Assembly (NCBI GenBank): GCA_963781035.1
Contig: CAWAEN010000003.1
Span: forward strand, 124,001-188,000
Direction of reading: 5' to 3'
DNA: 64,000 nucleotides
DNA from: SZUA-35 sp963781035
Lineage (GTDB): Bacteria > Actinomycetota > Acidimicrobiia > Acidimicrobiales > SZUA-35
Positions within the stretch are counted from its first letter, which is position 1, and every line of letters starts with the position of its first letter. Made by a program: the position numbers and the translations under genes. Positions 11,291-20,035 of this stretch are shown here, piece by piece. The notes under the pieces are model-generated. The model worked only from the letters and a program-made list of their open reading frames with translations. It was not told where the DNA came from and did not search any database.

Positions 11291-12730
11291 TCAGGCATTC
11301 TTGGCCTTGTTGCGAACGACCTTCTCGAGCACGGTGACATCGTCGTAGATCTGCGAACGTTCGGCCATCAGCGCCGAGATCTTGTCGCAGGCATGCATGA
11401 CCGTGGTGTGGTCTCTGCCCCCGAACTCACGGGCAATCGCGGGATAACTCAGCTCCGTGAGCTCCCGACTGACGAACATGGCCATCTGCCTGGCGAGCAC
11501 GAGTGGTCGGCGGCGGGACTTGCCCTTGAGCTCCTCGAGCGAGAAATGGAACTTGTCCGACGTGACGTCGAGGATCATCTCGACCGTGATCGGACGGGGC
11601 TGACGATCGTCGATGAAGTCACGAAGGGTGCGTTCCGCCAGCTCCCGTGTCATCGGATGCTGGTTGAGGTTGGCAAAGGCGGTGACCTTGTTGAGCGCAC
11701 CCTCGAGTTCACGAATGTTGCTCGTGATGTTGTCGGCGATGAACTCGCTGACCTCGTTCGGGAGGAAGTAGCCGTCTCGCTCGGCCTTCTTGCGCAGAAT
11801 CGCCATGCGCGTCTCGATGTCGGGCGGCTGGATGTCGGTGAGCAGTCCCATGACGAATCTGCTGCGGAGCCGTTCCTCAAGGGTCGGAATGGCGTCGGGC
11901 GGGCGATCCGACGACAGGACGATCTGGCGATCGGCCCCGTACAACTCGTTGAACGTGTGGAAGAACTCCTCCTGGAGTCCGTCCTTGCCGGCGATGAACT
12001 GGATGTCGTCGACCAGGAGAACGTCGACATTGCGGTAGTGCCGCTTGAAATCGGCCCCTTGGCTGTTCTTGATCGAATCGACGAACTCGTTGAGGAACGA
12101 CTCGGTCGAGACGTAGCGGACCGTCAAGCGGGGATAGACGCTGTTGACATACGCCTCGATCGCTCGCAGCAGATGTGTCTTGCCGAGCCCGGCGTCGCCG
12201 TAGATGAACAGTGGGTTGTAGCTCCCACCCGGTCGCTCGGCCACCGAAAGAGCGGCGGCGTGGGCGAAACGGTTCGAGGCACCGATGACGAAGCTCTCGA
12301 AGTCGTAGCGACGCACGGGGTCATACGGAGGGGTCGGTGTCTCCGGACCTCGGGGGAAGACCACGGTCAGATCGTCGCCGCCCGAGGCTGTGCCGTCGGT
12401 CGAATACGTCAGCGGATCGTCGACCCCGGAGGTGGTCGGGGTCGAGAGTTGATCGACATCGAAGAGGGTCGGGGTCGACTGCTCGAAATCGATCGCAACC
12501 GAGTGTCCTGCTGCCTCGGTCACGGCCTCTTCGAGCAGGCTTCGATACCGACCGTCGAGCTTCTCTCGAACAATGGCGTTCGGGACCCGAAGGGTGAGGA
12601 CGTCGGCGTGGAGACCGGCCGCCTCGACATTCGAGAACGTGCTCTGCCAGGTGCCGACGTTGATCTCCTTGCGAACCGCGGCAGCTGCTTGGTTCCAGAG
12701 TTCGTTGGCGTTGGTAGCTGACATGGTCAT
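11291..12730 (-). CDS. dnaA: Chromosomal replication initiator protein DnaA
   Basis: An intact 479-residue DnaA. Domain I (about residues 1-80, NELWNQAAAAVRKEI), a low-complexity domain II, AAA+ domain III with Walker A GDAGLGKTHLL near 180 and Walker B VLLVDDIQF, and domain IV with the DnaA-box-binding signature GGRDHTTVMHACDKI. It opens oriC and recruits DnaB. ATG 12730 or in-frame ATG 12724 may be used; no strong ribosome binding site is evident. DnaA boxes flank the gene on both sides, consistent with autoregulation. Confidence 0.97.
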   Translation of the reverse strand: MTMSATNANELWNQAAAAVRKEINVGTWQSTFSNVEAAGLHADVLTLRVPNAIVREKLDGRYRSLLEEAVTEAAGHSVAIDFEQSTPTLFDVDQLSTPTTSGVDDPLTYSTDGTASGGDDLTVVFPRGPETPTPPYDPVRRYDFESFVIGASNRFAHAAALSVAERPGGSYNPLFIYGDAGLGKTHLLRAIEAYVNSVYPRLTVRYVSTESFLNEFVDSIKNSQGADFKRHYRNVDVLLVDDIQFIAGKDGLQEEFFHTFNELYGADRQIVLSSDRPPDAIPTLEERLRSRFVMGLLTDIQPPDIETRMAILRKKAERDGYFLPNEVSEFIADNITSNIRELEGALNKVTAFANLNQHPMTRELAERTLRDFIDDRQPRPITVEMILDVTSDKFHFSLEELKGKSRRRPLVLARQMAMFVSRELTELSYPAIAREFGGRDHTTVMHACDKISALMAERSQIYDDVTVLEKVVRNKAKNA

Positions 12731-13120
12731 GTGTTCGGTTTCGCCCGTACCCTCTCGATCAGCGGGGTTTCCCCAGATCCCACAGACTTGTCCACAGAAT
12801 TCCAGGGGTTTCTTGGGTGGATCCGCCCATCCAGGGTGGCCGACGCTACACCGGGGTCCCTGCCCTTACCACTCAACTTGTGGAAAAGGTTGGACCCTCC
12901 CGCAAACGGCTCTACCGTGCTGGCGACGCCGGTGTGTCCGGTCAGTGTGTGGTGCCCATGCACCGCATGTGCACCCGGGCACGCCATCATGTCACCCCGA
13001 TCGCCGCTTGCTGATTCGTTCAGTTCGCAGGGTCGATCCCGTGACAAACCACCACGGAGCCGGCCCACGAGTCGGCTCCCACTCTCGACAGCCATCACCG
13101 CTGCGAGCCAGGAGACACCG
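12731..13120. other. dnaA-rpmH intergenic region with DnaA boxes
   Basis: A 390-bp gap between divergent dnaA and rpmH. It contains a perfect DnaA box TTGTCCACA at 12788-12796 and TTTTCCACA (reverse strand) at 12879-12887, the latter just before the proposed rpmH -35. It is probably the second half of a bipartite origin and/or the DnaA-controlled promoter region for dnaA. A hydrophilic open frame through it on the plus strand is not credible as protein. Confidence 0.65.
12890..12918 (+). promoter_or_regulatory. Putative rpmH promoter (TTGGAC-17-TACCGT)
   Basis: A -35 TTGGAC at 12890-12895 and a -10 TACCGT at 12913-12918 are separated by exactly 17 bp, predicting a transcript starting near 12925 with a leader of almost 200 nt before rpmH. 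A DnaA-box variant ends 3 bp before the -35, so DnaA could influence it. Confidence 0.5.
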
Positions 13121-13255
13121 ATGAAGCGCACCTTCCAACCGAACACCCGCAAACGAGCCATGAAGCACGGGTTCCGAGCCCGCAAGGCGACTCGCGGTGG
13201 TCGTGCCGTTCTGCGCTCCCGTCGTCTCAGGGGCCGTCACAAGCTGAGTGCGTGA
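13121..13255 (+). CDS. rpmH: 50S ribosomal protein L34
   Basis: 44 residues, MKRTFQPNTRKRAMKHGFRAR to GRHKLSA, a full and typical L34. ATG 13121 has GGAG seven nt upstream; an open frame reaching further upstream is ignored because L34 length and start are highly conserved. The stop overlaps the rnpA GTG (GTGA). Confidence 0.97.
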   Translation: MKRTFQPNTRKRAMKHGFRARKATRGGRAVLRSRRLRGRHKLSA

Positions 13256-13620
13256 CCTCCCCGGTCACCCGCCGAGCAACGTTTGCAGCGTTGGCATCAC
13301 GCGGCGACCGAGTCCGCCATGGTGCGGTGAGCCTCCGTCATCTGCGCGTCGACGATCCTGACATGCAACCGGCGACGTCGACCGCGCTCGCGTTCGCATT
13401 CTCGCGCCGTTTCGGAAACGCCGTCGAGCGCAACCGGGCCAAGCGACGGCTTCGTCGTGCCTTCGAAGCGGCAGGTGGCGATCAGCAGCCTGGAGCAATG
13501 TTGATCAGCGGCTCCCGCCGTGTGCTCGACTGTTCCTACGACCGCCTGGTCGCCGACGTCCGATCCTGCCTCGGGCGCATCACCGAACTTGACAACGTCA
13601 AGATCGCCGGCGGTGGCGCC
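13252..13620 (+). CDS. rnpA: Ribonuclease P protein component
   Basis: The protein subunit that assists RNase P RNA in tRNA 5' maturation. The family motif FAFSRRFGNAVERNRAKRRLR, the RNR signature, is present, followed by a basic C-terminal half. It starts at GTG 13252 overlapping rpmH. No stop occurs before yidD, so the frame continues into it. A one-base shift in the last ~36 nt would restore a TGA at 13622-13624 overlapping the yidD ATG (ATGA), the usual arrangement, so the fusion is probably an indel effect. Confidence 0.88.
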
Positions 13621-13833
13621 ATGAAACGAGTGCTGTTGACCTTGATCGGCTGGTACCGAGCCACCGCTCCGGCTCGAACCCCCCGTTGTCGGTACATCCC
13701 CACGTGTTCTCAGTATGCAGAAGAGGCCATCTCCACGTACGGCGCCGGTCGCGGCACGTGGCTTGCCATCCGCCGACTCGGCCGATGTCATCCATTTGGT
13801 TCCTTTGGCTTCGACCCCGTCCCGGAGAAGTAG
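13621..13833 (+). CDS. yidD: Membrane protein insertion efficiency factor YidD
   Basis: 70 residues from ATG 13621 with the full YidD pattern: an amphipathic start (MKRVLLTLIGWYR), PRCRYIPTCSQYAEEAI with the conserved cysteines, and RLGRCHPFG ending DPVPEK. It acts beside YidC at the inner face of the membrane. It sits between rnpA and yidC as in most bacteria, and in this sequence is in frame with rnpA. Confidence 0.9.
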   Translation: MKRVLLTLIGWYRATAPARTPRCRYIPTCSQYAEEAISTYGAGRGTWLAIRRLGRCHPFGSFGFDPVPEK

Positions 13834-13836
13834 CTC

Positions 13837-14978
13837 ATGTTCGATCCGTTCCTGCAAGCCGTTGCCCAAGCACTCGCCGCCCTCTATGAGCTGCCCGCTC
13901 GTCGGTGGCAGCTATGGCGTCGCGATCATCCTGCTCACCTTGGTGGTGATGGTTCTCCTGATGCCGCTGACGCTCAAGGCCACGCGCAGCACCATCAAGA
14001 TGACGCAGGTCCAACCGGAACTGAAGCGTCTCCAGAAGAAATACAAAGATGATCGCGAGACGCTGAATCAAGAGATGATGAAGCTCTATCAGGAGCACGG
14101 GATCAACCCCGTCGGTGGCTGCCTTCCCATGTTGGCGCAGTTGCCCGTGTTCCTCGTGTTGTTCCAGGTCTTGCGAGGGCTGAGCCGTCGCATCTCCGAT
14201 CAGCCGTTCTTCGAGGCAGCGAACCTCGTGCGGGAGCGCAGCGGTCTCGTCGGTCGCTGCCGGCAACGAGATCAGTCCCCGGTTCATCGGTGAGGACACC
14301 GAGATGTACCACAACCTGGCGGGCAACACGAAGATGGGATTCGGCCCGTTCGACCTCGCGGCTGAAGCTCGTGACGTCCTGTCCGAGAGCATTCCACGCG
14401 GAATTCCCTACGTCATCTTGATCCTCATCGTTGTCGGTACCAGCTACTACCAGCAACGGCAGATATCGGCCCGCCGGACCGAGGGTGCGCCATCGATGAA
14501 TGCGCAGCAGCAGATGCTCTTGCGGTTCCTGCCGCTGCTCTCAGGTTTCTGGTCCTTCCTGTTCCCGGCAGGGCTCGTCCTGTACTGGGCGACGTCGAAC
14601 ACGTTCCGCATCGGGCAACAGGCGTACATCACCCATCAGATCTACGGTCGCGAGACCGAAGCGGGGAAACACACGATCGTGATTCCCGAGCGGGACGACG
14701 AACCAGCCGACAAGAAGAAGCACGCCAAGAGCGGGAACAAAGGGCAGTCGGGCACCTCCTCATCAGCGGCGAAAAAGGGATCGTCCAGCAAGAAGGCATC
14801 GGCGACGGCCAACGATTCGGACAACGAATCATCCAGCCGGGCTGACCGTAATGCCGAATGGAAGAAACTGCGGGCCAAGAAACAGGCCGCACAACGAAAA
14901 ACATCGACCACGACATCGAGTCGGGTCACTCCCAAGGGGACGCAAGGCCGTCCCTCCAAGCCGAAGCGGAAGAGGTAA
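13837..14978 (+). CDS. yidC: Membrane protein insertase YidC, frameshifted
   Basis: Oxa1/YidC/Alb3 insertase. Visible segments: MFDPFLQAVAQALAALYELP, GSYGVAIILLTLVVMVLLMPLT, a charged coiled hairpin (QVQPELKRLQKKYKDD), GINPVGGCLPMLAQLPVFLVLFQV, then a C-terminal region with GIPYVILILIVV and FPAGLVLYWATSN, and a long Lys/Ser-rich cytosolic tail ending PSKPKRKR. Frames change near 13895 and 14260. Without a long periplasmic domain it is the Gram-positive type. The stop overlaps the jag ribosome binding site. Confidence 0.9.
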
Positions 14979-14983
14979 GTCAC

Positions 14984-15922
14984 GTGGAATGGGTTGAAAC
15001 CACTGCCAAGAGCATCGAGGAAGCGAAAGATCTGGCGCTCGACAAGCTCGGGGTCGACGAAGCCGATGCCGAATTCGAAGTCCTCGAAGAGCCCCGTCAG
15101 GGTCTCTTCGGCCGGACCCGCGGCGAAGCTCGGGTGCGAGCTCGGGTCGAACCGAAGTCACCTCGCGCCAAGGAGGACCGTCCACGGAAACGCCGCAAGC
15201 CAAAGACCGACCGACCGAATCCCGCAACCAAGGCTGCGGCGTCCGGGCCAGCGGCTGAGACCAGCGCCGACACCACCGATGGCCAAGACGCAGCTGCCGC
15301 GCCGGCCAAGCCCAGGCGCCAGACGTCGAGCGGCAACGCTTCGGGCGGTCGCGGCCAGCGGCGCGATCGACCGCAACGAACCGAGAAGTCCGAGCGAAAA
15401 GAGTCATCGATGGATGAAGTCCGTACCTGTGTCGACGAGTTCCTCACCGGACTCGTTGCCGCCTTCGACCTTGACACGCCGGTCGTCATCGATGACAGCG
15501 ACGAGCAGATCGTCGCCACGATCGAAGGCAAGCACGGCCTCCTACTCGGACCGAAGGCCCGCACGCTCGATGCCATCCAGGAGCTGACACGAGTGACGGC
15601 CCAACGCACGGCGCCGTCGTCGATCCGCATCAAGGTCGATGTCGGTGGCTATCGGGAGGCTCGCCGGGTTGCCCTGGCGGGATTCGCTCACCAGGCCGCC
15701 GAGAAGGCTCGGGCCGAGGGCGTCGATGTGCACCTCGAGGCCATGTCGTCCGCCGATCGCAAGGTCGTCCACGACACGTTGAACGACGAATCGGGTGTCT
15801 CGACTCGCTCGGCCGGTACCGATCCACGCCGCTACGTCGTCGTTGTCCCCGATGTCCACACCGACGTCGCCGATGCCGCCGATGGCGCCGATGATGCAGA
15901 AGCAGCCGACACTGACGACTGA
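14984..15922 (+). CDS. jag: Jag/KhpB family RNA-binding protein
   Basis: 312 residues from GTG 14984, placed 5 nt after the yidC stop with GAGGTAAG upstream. Order: Jag_N domain (WVETTAKSIEEAKDLALDKLG, GLFGRTRGEARVRA), a ~100-residue basic and Ala/Pro-rich linker, a KH domain (GKHGLLLGPKA near residue 185) and an R3H domain (PSSADRK-like MSSADRKVVHDTL), ending in an acidic Asp/Ala tail. Jag/KhpB proteins bind RNA, form complexes with KhpA and influence cell wall and division in Gram-positives. Intact. Confidence 0.9.
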   Translation: MEWVETTAKSIEEAKDLALDKLGVDEADAEFEVLEEPRQGLFGRTRGEARVRARVEPKSPRAKEDRPRKRRKPKTDRPNPATKAAASGPAAETSADTTDGQDAAAAPAKPRRQTSSGNASGGRGQRRDRPQRTEKSERKESSMDEVRTCVDEFLTGLVAAFDLDTPVVIDDSDEQIVATIEGKHGLLLGPKARTLDAIQELTRVTAQRTAPSSIRIKVDVGGYREARRVALAGFAHQAAEKARAEGVDVHLEAMSSADRKVVHDTLNDESGVSTRSAGTDPRRYVVVVPDVHTDVADAADGADDAEAADTDD

Positions 15923-16520
15923 CGACCAACTGCTGGCCGTTCTCGAACGGGCTCGGACCGTGGGATTCCTCGGTCCGGGCCCGTTGCGCGTTCACTTGGA
16001 TCACGCCCGGACCTTCGGACACCTGATCCCTTCGTCGGCCAGGACGCTGGTGGACCTGGGTTCGGGAGGCGGACTCCCCGGCCTCCCGCTCCTCGCCGAC
16101 CGGCCGGAGCTGTCTGGCGTCCTCCTCGACGCGGCAACCAAACGAACTGCGTTCCTGGTGTGGGCCACGACCGAGCTCGAACTGCAGGAAAGGGTTTCGG
16201 TGGTGACGGCACGGGCGGAGGACGCAGCGCACCGAGCCGAACTCCGTGGGAGCTTCGACGTCGTGGTGTGCCGAGGTTTCGGACCCCCCGCAGTCACCAT
16301 CGAGTGCTCGGCCGGATTCGTTGCCGACGATGGACGCCTGCTGATCAGCGAACCACCTGCATACCGATCCTGGGACAACGACGTGCTGGCGTCGATCGGC
16401 CTGGAGCACCAGTCCTCTGAACACGGTGTGGCGGTCTTCGCCCGAATCGGTGCGACACCGATGACGACGCCACGATCGGCCAAGCGGATGCAGAACAAGC
16501 CCCTCAAGGTCCGCTCATAA
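15891..16520 (+). CDS. rsmG: 16S rRNA (guanine-527-N7)-methyltransferase RsmG
   Basis: 209 residues with an SAM-binding fold: VDLGSGGGLPGLPL, an acidic strand end (LLDAATKRTAFL), VVTARAEDAAH, and DVVVCRGFG. ATG 15891 overlaps the end of jag by 32 nt; more upstream ATGs are in frame but would lengthen the overlap with Met/Pro-rich sequence. The order jag-rsmG-parA-parB is standard. The first parS site starts 10 bp after the stop. Confidence 0.9.
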   Translation: MMQKQPTLTTDDQLLAVLERARTVGFLGPGPLRVHLDHARTFGHLIPSSARTLVDLGSGGGLPGLPLLADRPELSGVLLDAATKRTAFLVWATTELELQERVSVVTARAEDAAHRAELRGSFDVVVCRGFGPPAVTIECSAGFVADDGRLLISEPPAYRSWDNDVLASIGLEHQSSEHGVAVFARIGATPMTTPRSAKRMQNKPLKVRS

Positions 16521-16529
16521 CCTCGGCGA

Positions 16530-16545
16530 TGTTTCACGTGAAACA
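16530..16545. promoter_or_regulatory. parS site 1
   Basis: Perfect TGTTTCACGTGAAACA, the ParB-binding consensus. The symmetry extends to 28 bp (16524-16551). It lies right after rsmG. Confidence 0.95.
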
Positions 16546-16892
16546 TCGCCGACAGATCGGTCCACACGAGGCAGAACGAGACAGCTGGCCGTCGACGCTC
16601 GTCTCCCCTGGTTTGCCTGAAGGCCGGACGCCGACGGGCGCCAGCCTCGTCGGGTACGACGAACTTCGATCATCACGGGTGGAGTCCGGACGACTTCGAC
16701 GAACTGCGGCGCCGCCGTCGAAATGACGCAGGCACGGGCGCTCGTAGGGTGAGAAGACGCGGCCACAGCGCTCGGGGAGAGAGAAGGCGCGGCTGGAGAG
16801 GGATGACTCGGGTAAAGGACGGATCCCGCAGGAGAGCGTGGGAGGCGCATGGCGGCCGGCGGTTTGTGCCGAAGGGGAGCGGAGAGAACCGA

Positions 16893-16908
16893 TGTTTCAC
16901 GTGAAACA
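16893..16908. promoter_or_regulatory. parS site 2
   Basis: Perfect TGTTTCACGTGAAACA; symmetry extends to 24 bp (16889-16912). Confidence 0.95.
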
Positions 16909-17094
16909 TCGGCGAGTCAACTCGTCGATGCTGGCGGCCGATGCCATGCGTCTCCCGCAGCTGCGATGGTCACGGTGGGGACGATTCCGGATCTGTGGAG
17001 GCGGTGGATGGAGAGGCTCCCTCGGTCGGACGAGCTGGCTTCGCTCGATGATCGGCGGGGCAATCGTCACCGGGGGCAGAGTCCTTCGACGCGA

Positions 17095-17110
17095 TGTTTC
17101 ACGTGAAACA
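17095..17110. promoter_or_regulatory. parS site 3
   Basis: Perfect TGTTTCACGTGAAACA. Confidence 0.95.
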
Positions 17111-17255
17111 TTTGGGGTTCCGGCCCCTGGCGGAACGGTGGAGATCGGCGGGGACAGGACGAGGGCCGAGGCCGATTCGCGTCGATTCGGAGAACTTTGC
17201 GGCTCAGGTCTGCTCGCTCGACGTGAACAGCGGCTAGGTTCTCAGCACGGCGGAT

Positions 17256-17271
17256 TGTTTCACGTGAAACA
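17256..17271. promoter_or_regulatory. parS site 4, next to parA
   Basis: Perfect TGTTTCACGTGAAACA, 67 bp before the parA start, where ParB binding could affect parAB transcription. Confidence 0.95.
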
Positions 17272-17338
17272 TTGATCCCCCGATCTCACGGCTGTGCCGC
17301 CGATGAACTCACCACTTGCATCTGAATCAGGAGGTTCG

Positions 17339-18149
17339 ATGACCTCGTTCGAACCGTCAAACCCACCACCCGCACCTCGCCCCACCTGCCGGGTGATTGC
17401 GATCGCCAACCAGAAGGGTGGTGTCGGGAAGACCACGACGACCGTGAATCTCGGTGCTGCCGCTGCGGAGTTGGGGCACCGAGTGCTCATCGTCGACCTG
17501 GATCCGCAGGGCAACGCCAGCACGGGTCTCGGTATCAATCCGCGGGGTCTCGAGTACTCGATGTACGACGTGCTCCTGCACGACGTACCCATTGATGATG
17601 CCACCGAGGCGGCGGCGGTCAAGAACCTCTTCCTCGCTCCGGCGAACCTGAATCTGGCCGGGGCGGAGATCGAACTCGTACCCGCCTTCAGCCGAGAGAT
17701 GCGGCTGAAGAACGCCATCGCAGCGGTGTCCGACGACTACGACTTCGTGCTCATCGACTGTCCCCCATCGCTCGGCCTGCTGACGGTGAACGCCTTTGCT
17801 GCAGCAGACGAAGTGCTCGTTCCGGTGCAATGTGAGTACTACGCACTCGAGGGTCTGGGTCAGCTCCTACGGAATGTCGACCTGGTGCAGCGAAATCTGA
17901 ATGCATCGCTCCATCTGTCTCACATCGTGTTGGTGATGTACGACGCCCGGACCAATCTCGCAGCCCAGGTTGCCAGTGAGGTACGGGAACACTTCGGTTC
18001 CAAGGTGTGTCGGACCATCATTCCTCGGACGGTTCGCCTGTCCGAGGCCCCATCGTTCGGACAACCGATCACGGTTTTCGATCCGAACATCGCGAGGCGC
18101 CATTGCCTATCGCGATCTCGCCAAGGAGGTTGCCGGTGAACCGTCGTAG
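17339..18149 (+). CDS. parA: Chromosome partitioning ATPase ParA (Soj), one frameshift near the end
   Basis: A deviant Walker ATPase that drives origin segregation with ParB. IAIANQKGGVGKTTTTVNLG holds the deviant Walker A, followed by LIVDLDPQGNAS and FVLIDCPPSLGLLTVNA. ATG 17339 has AGGAGG five nt upstream; a Pro-rich leader precedes the domain. Near 18089 one extra base breaks the frame; removing it gives the typical end NSRGAIAYRDLAKEV and a stop at 18147-18149, overlapping parB. Confidence 0.93.
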
Positions 18150-19003
18150 TGGTTTGGGAAAGGGCCTGAGTTCGCTGATTCCGACCGATGCCGAGTCGGG
18201 ATCGGTCGGCATGATGACGGAGCTGCCCATCTCCGCCATTCAACCAAGTGAGTATCAGCCACGCTCGCGCTTCGAAGAAGAGTCACTGGTGTCGTTGACC
18301 GACTCGATCCGTGAGCTCGGTGTGCTTCAGCCGGTCTTGGTTCGTCAGACGGGGCCGGACCGATACGAGCTGATTGCGGGCGAGCGGCGATGGCGCGCGG
18401 CTCGCCGTGCCGGTCTGCCGACGGTGCCCGCCATCGTGCGCGACAGCGACGATCGCCATGCGCTCGAACAGGCACTGGTCGAGAACCTGCATCGCGAGGA
18501 TCTGAACGCGCTGGAGGAAGCCTCGGCCTTCCAGCAGCTGATCGACGAGTTTGCGATGACGCAGGAGCAGGTGGCACAGCGAGTCGGCAAGAGCCGCTCC
18601 GCCGTGGCCAACACGCTCCGGCTGTTCCAGCTTGCCGGGTTCGGTCCAGCGCCTGGTGGCATCGGGCGAGCTGGCCGCCGGCCATGCTCGTGCGCTTCTG
18701 GCGTGTCCCGAACGTGCGTTGCAGGAGCAGTTGGCTGAGCAGGTGGTGGCCGAAGGACTGAACGTGCGTCAGGTCGAAGAACGTGTTCGCCAACTTGCTG
18801 CACCCGCGCCCGAGGCCAAGGCTCCGGCTCGGCCGGTGGGGGAGACCCGCCCGGCTGCCCTGCTCGAACTCGAAGAAATTCTGGGCAACCGCCTCGCCAC
18901 TCGAGTCCGGGTGTCCTCCGGGACGGGCAAAGGGAAGTTGACCGTGGAGTACGCAGACCTGGATGATCTCAACCGGATCTTCCGGGCTATCACGGGCGAG
19001 TGA
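18136..19003 (+). CDS. parB: Chromosome partitioning protein ParB (Spo0J), one frameshift
   Basis: CTPase and parS-binding clamp. N-terminus RSGLGKGLSSLIP, the nuclease-like/CTP-binding box GERRWRAARRAG, then ALVENLHREDLNALEEA and a helix-turn-helix (TQEQVAQRVGKSRSAVANTLRL), then the C-terminal dimerisation domain. GTG 18136 has AAGGAGGT five nt upstream. One extra base near 18634 shifts the frame inside LFQLPGSVQRLV. Its four binding sites lie just upstream of parA. Confidence 0.93.
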
Positions 19004-19143
19004 CGTCCGGAATCCCCCCAGCGTTCCCCACAGGCTGTGGAAAAGGCTGTGGGTAGTGTGAACTCTGAATCAAGAGTAGAGCCCATTTCTCTGATACTCC
19101 TATCATCTGCCCCTGAGGTCGAGTGTCCAGGCTTGGACGCGAG

Positions 19144-19171
19144 TCGGGCGAGGTCCGAAGACCTCGCCCGA
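19144..19171. terminator. Strong hairpin between convergent parB and trxA
   Basis: Perfect 12-bp stem TCGGGCGAGGTC/GACCTCGCCCGA with loop CGAA and no U-run; symmetric, so it could end transcripts from both sides. Between parB and this hairpin (19024-19050) lie DnaA-box-like motifs TTCCCCACA and TGTGGAAAA. Confidence 0.65.
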
Positions 19172-19215
19172 TCGATTGGAGCGTTGTTCCGGTTCGTGGA
19201 GGAACCGGGCGATGA

Positions 19216-19536
19216 TCAGAGACCGATTTCCTCGAGCAATTGCATCTTGCCCTTGGCACCGACGATGCGCTTGTCGACTTCGCCGTCGCGGAAGACGAGG
19301 AGGGTCGGGATGCTCATGACCCCATAGCGCTGAGCGATCGATGGGTTCTCGTCGACGTTCAGCTTCGTGATCTTGACACTGTCACCTTGTTCGGTGGCGA
19401 TCTCATCGAGGATCGGCGCGATCATCTTGCAGGGACCGCACCATTCGGCCCAGAAGTCGACGACCACGGGTGCAGTTGCACTGTTGACGACTTCATCGAA
19501 GGTGGCTTCGGTCAAGTTGGTGACGGCGTCGGACAT
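19216..19536 (-). CDS. trxA: Thioredoxin
   Basis: 106 residues, a complete thioredoxin with the active site FWAEWCGPCKMIAP near residue 31, the cis-proline loop MSIPTLLVF and an EIGL end. It reduces protein disulfides with electrons from thioredoxin reductase; trxB is 29 kb away in this window. ATG 19536 has GGGGGT about 5 nt upstream. It lies downstream of the sigma/anti-sigma pair as in the sigM region of M. tuberculosis, fitting a thiol-stress link. Confidence 0.95.
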   Translation of the reverse strand: MSDAVTNLTEATFDEVVNSATAPVVVDFWAEWCGPCKMIAPILDEIATEQGDSVKITKLNVDENPSIAQRYGVMSIPTLLVFRDGEVDKRIVGAKGKMQLLEEIGL

Positions 19537-19656
19537 GGTGTACCCCCGAAGGATTTCGTTGAATAGAAGGTGATGACTTCGACTGGGACGAGATCTGAGA
19601 TCTCCCAGCGATGGAACGTCGGCGATGGAGGAGCTATTCCCGAGGGAACGATCCGT

Positions 19657-19974
19657 TCATCGGCCTCGCATCCGCCAGAGAATCCAGCCGGCGAACAGGA
19701 AGAGAGCGCCGAGTATCCAGTAGGCGAGCCACACGCCACCCTCACCGACCACGTCCCAATAGCCGGTGACGACGACCAGGAACCGGACGAGGACGATCAG
19801 GAGGATGACCACCATCACCATGGCGACCAGCGCTGCGGCCAAACCGTAGACGGCAAGCCGTGAGGCGACCATGGCCTTTCCGGTTGTGGCACCACGGACC
19901 GTGTCGACGTAGCCGACGATGGTGCTGGTCGCCCGGGCTGACCAATCTTCCGACGCAGTATCGATCTCAGACAT
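19657..19974 (-). CDS. Small membrane protein, function unknown
   Basis: 105 residues from ATG 19974. An N-terminal soluble part (MSEIDTASEDWSARATSTIV) precedes two membrane helices, LAVYGLAAALVAMVMVVILL and a second around VWLAYWILGALFLFAGWIL, ending RMRGR. An upstream in-frame extension is possible but the leaderless signal TAGAGT, 8 nt before ATG 19974, supports this start. The pattern resembles actinobacterial holin-superfamily-like proteins, but I cannot name a family. Confidence 0.7.
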   Translation of the reverse strand: MSEIDTASEDWSARATSTIVGYVDTVRGATTGKAMVASRLAVYGLAAALVAMVMVVILLIVLVRFLVVVTGYWDVVGEGGVWLAYWILGALFLFAGWILWRMRGR

Positions 19975-19982
19975 CGACGCGC

Positions 19983-19988
19983 ACTCTA
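19983..19988 (-). promoter_or_regulatory. Putative -10 element (TAGAGT), leaderless
   Basis: TANNNT hexamer 8 nt before ATG 19974. It lies just after the anti-sigma gene, so the membrane protein and trxA may have their own promoter. Confidence 0.45.
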
Positions 19989-20035
19989 GTCGTCTTTCTG
20001 GCCCGACCAAGCGTCGAACTGGGCAATGGGTTCGA

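Larger units (their letters stand above)
16521..17338. other. Gene-free interval with four parS centromere sites
   Basis: An 818-bp interval between rsmG and parA. Open frames here are short or include the parS codons themselves and match no family. Four perfect 16-bp parS palindromes occur at irregular spacing (363, 202 and 161 bp). Nothing else was recognised, so the interval seems to be dedicated to chromosome partitioning. Confidence 0.75.

Noticed and set aside
16550..17275. Open frames between rsmG and parA (some containing MFHVKH)
   Set aside because: The MFHVKH peptide is only the translation of the parS palindrome; the rest has no family features.
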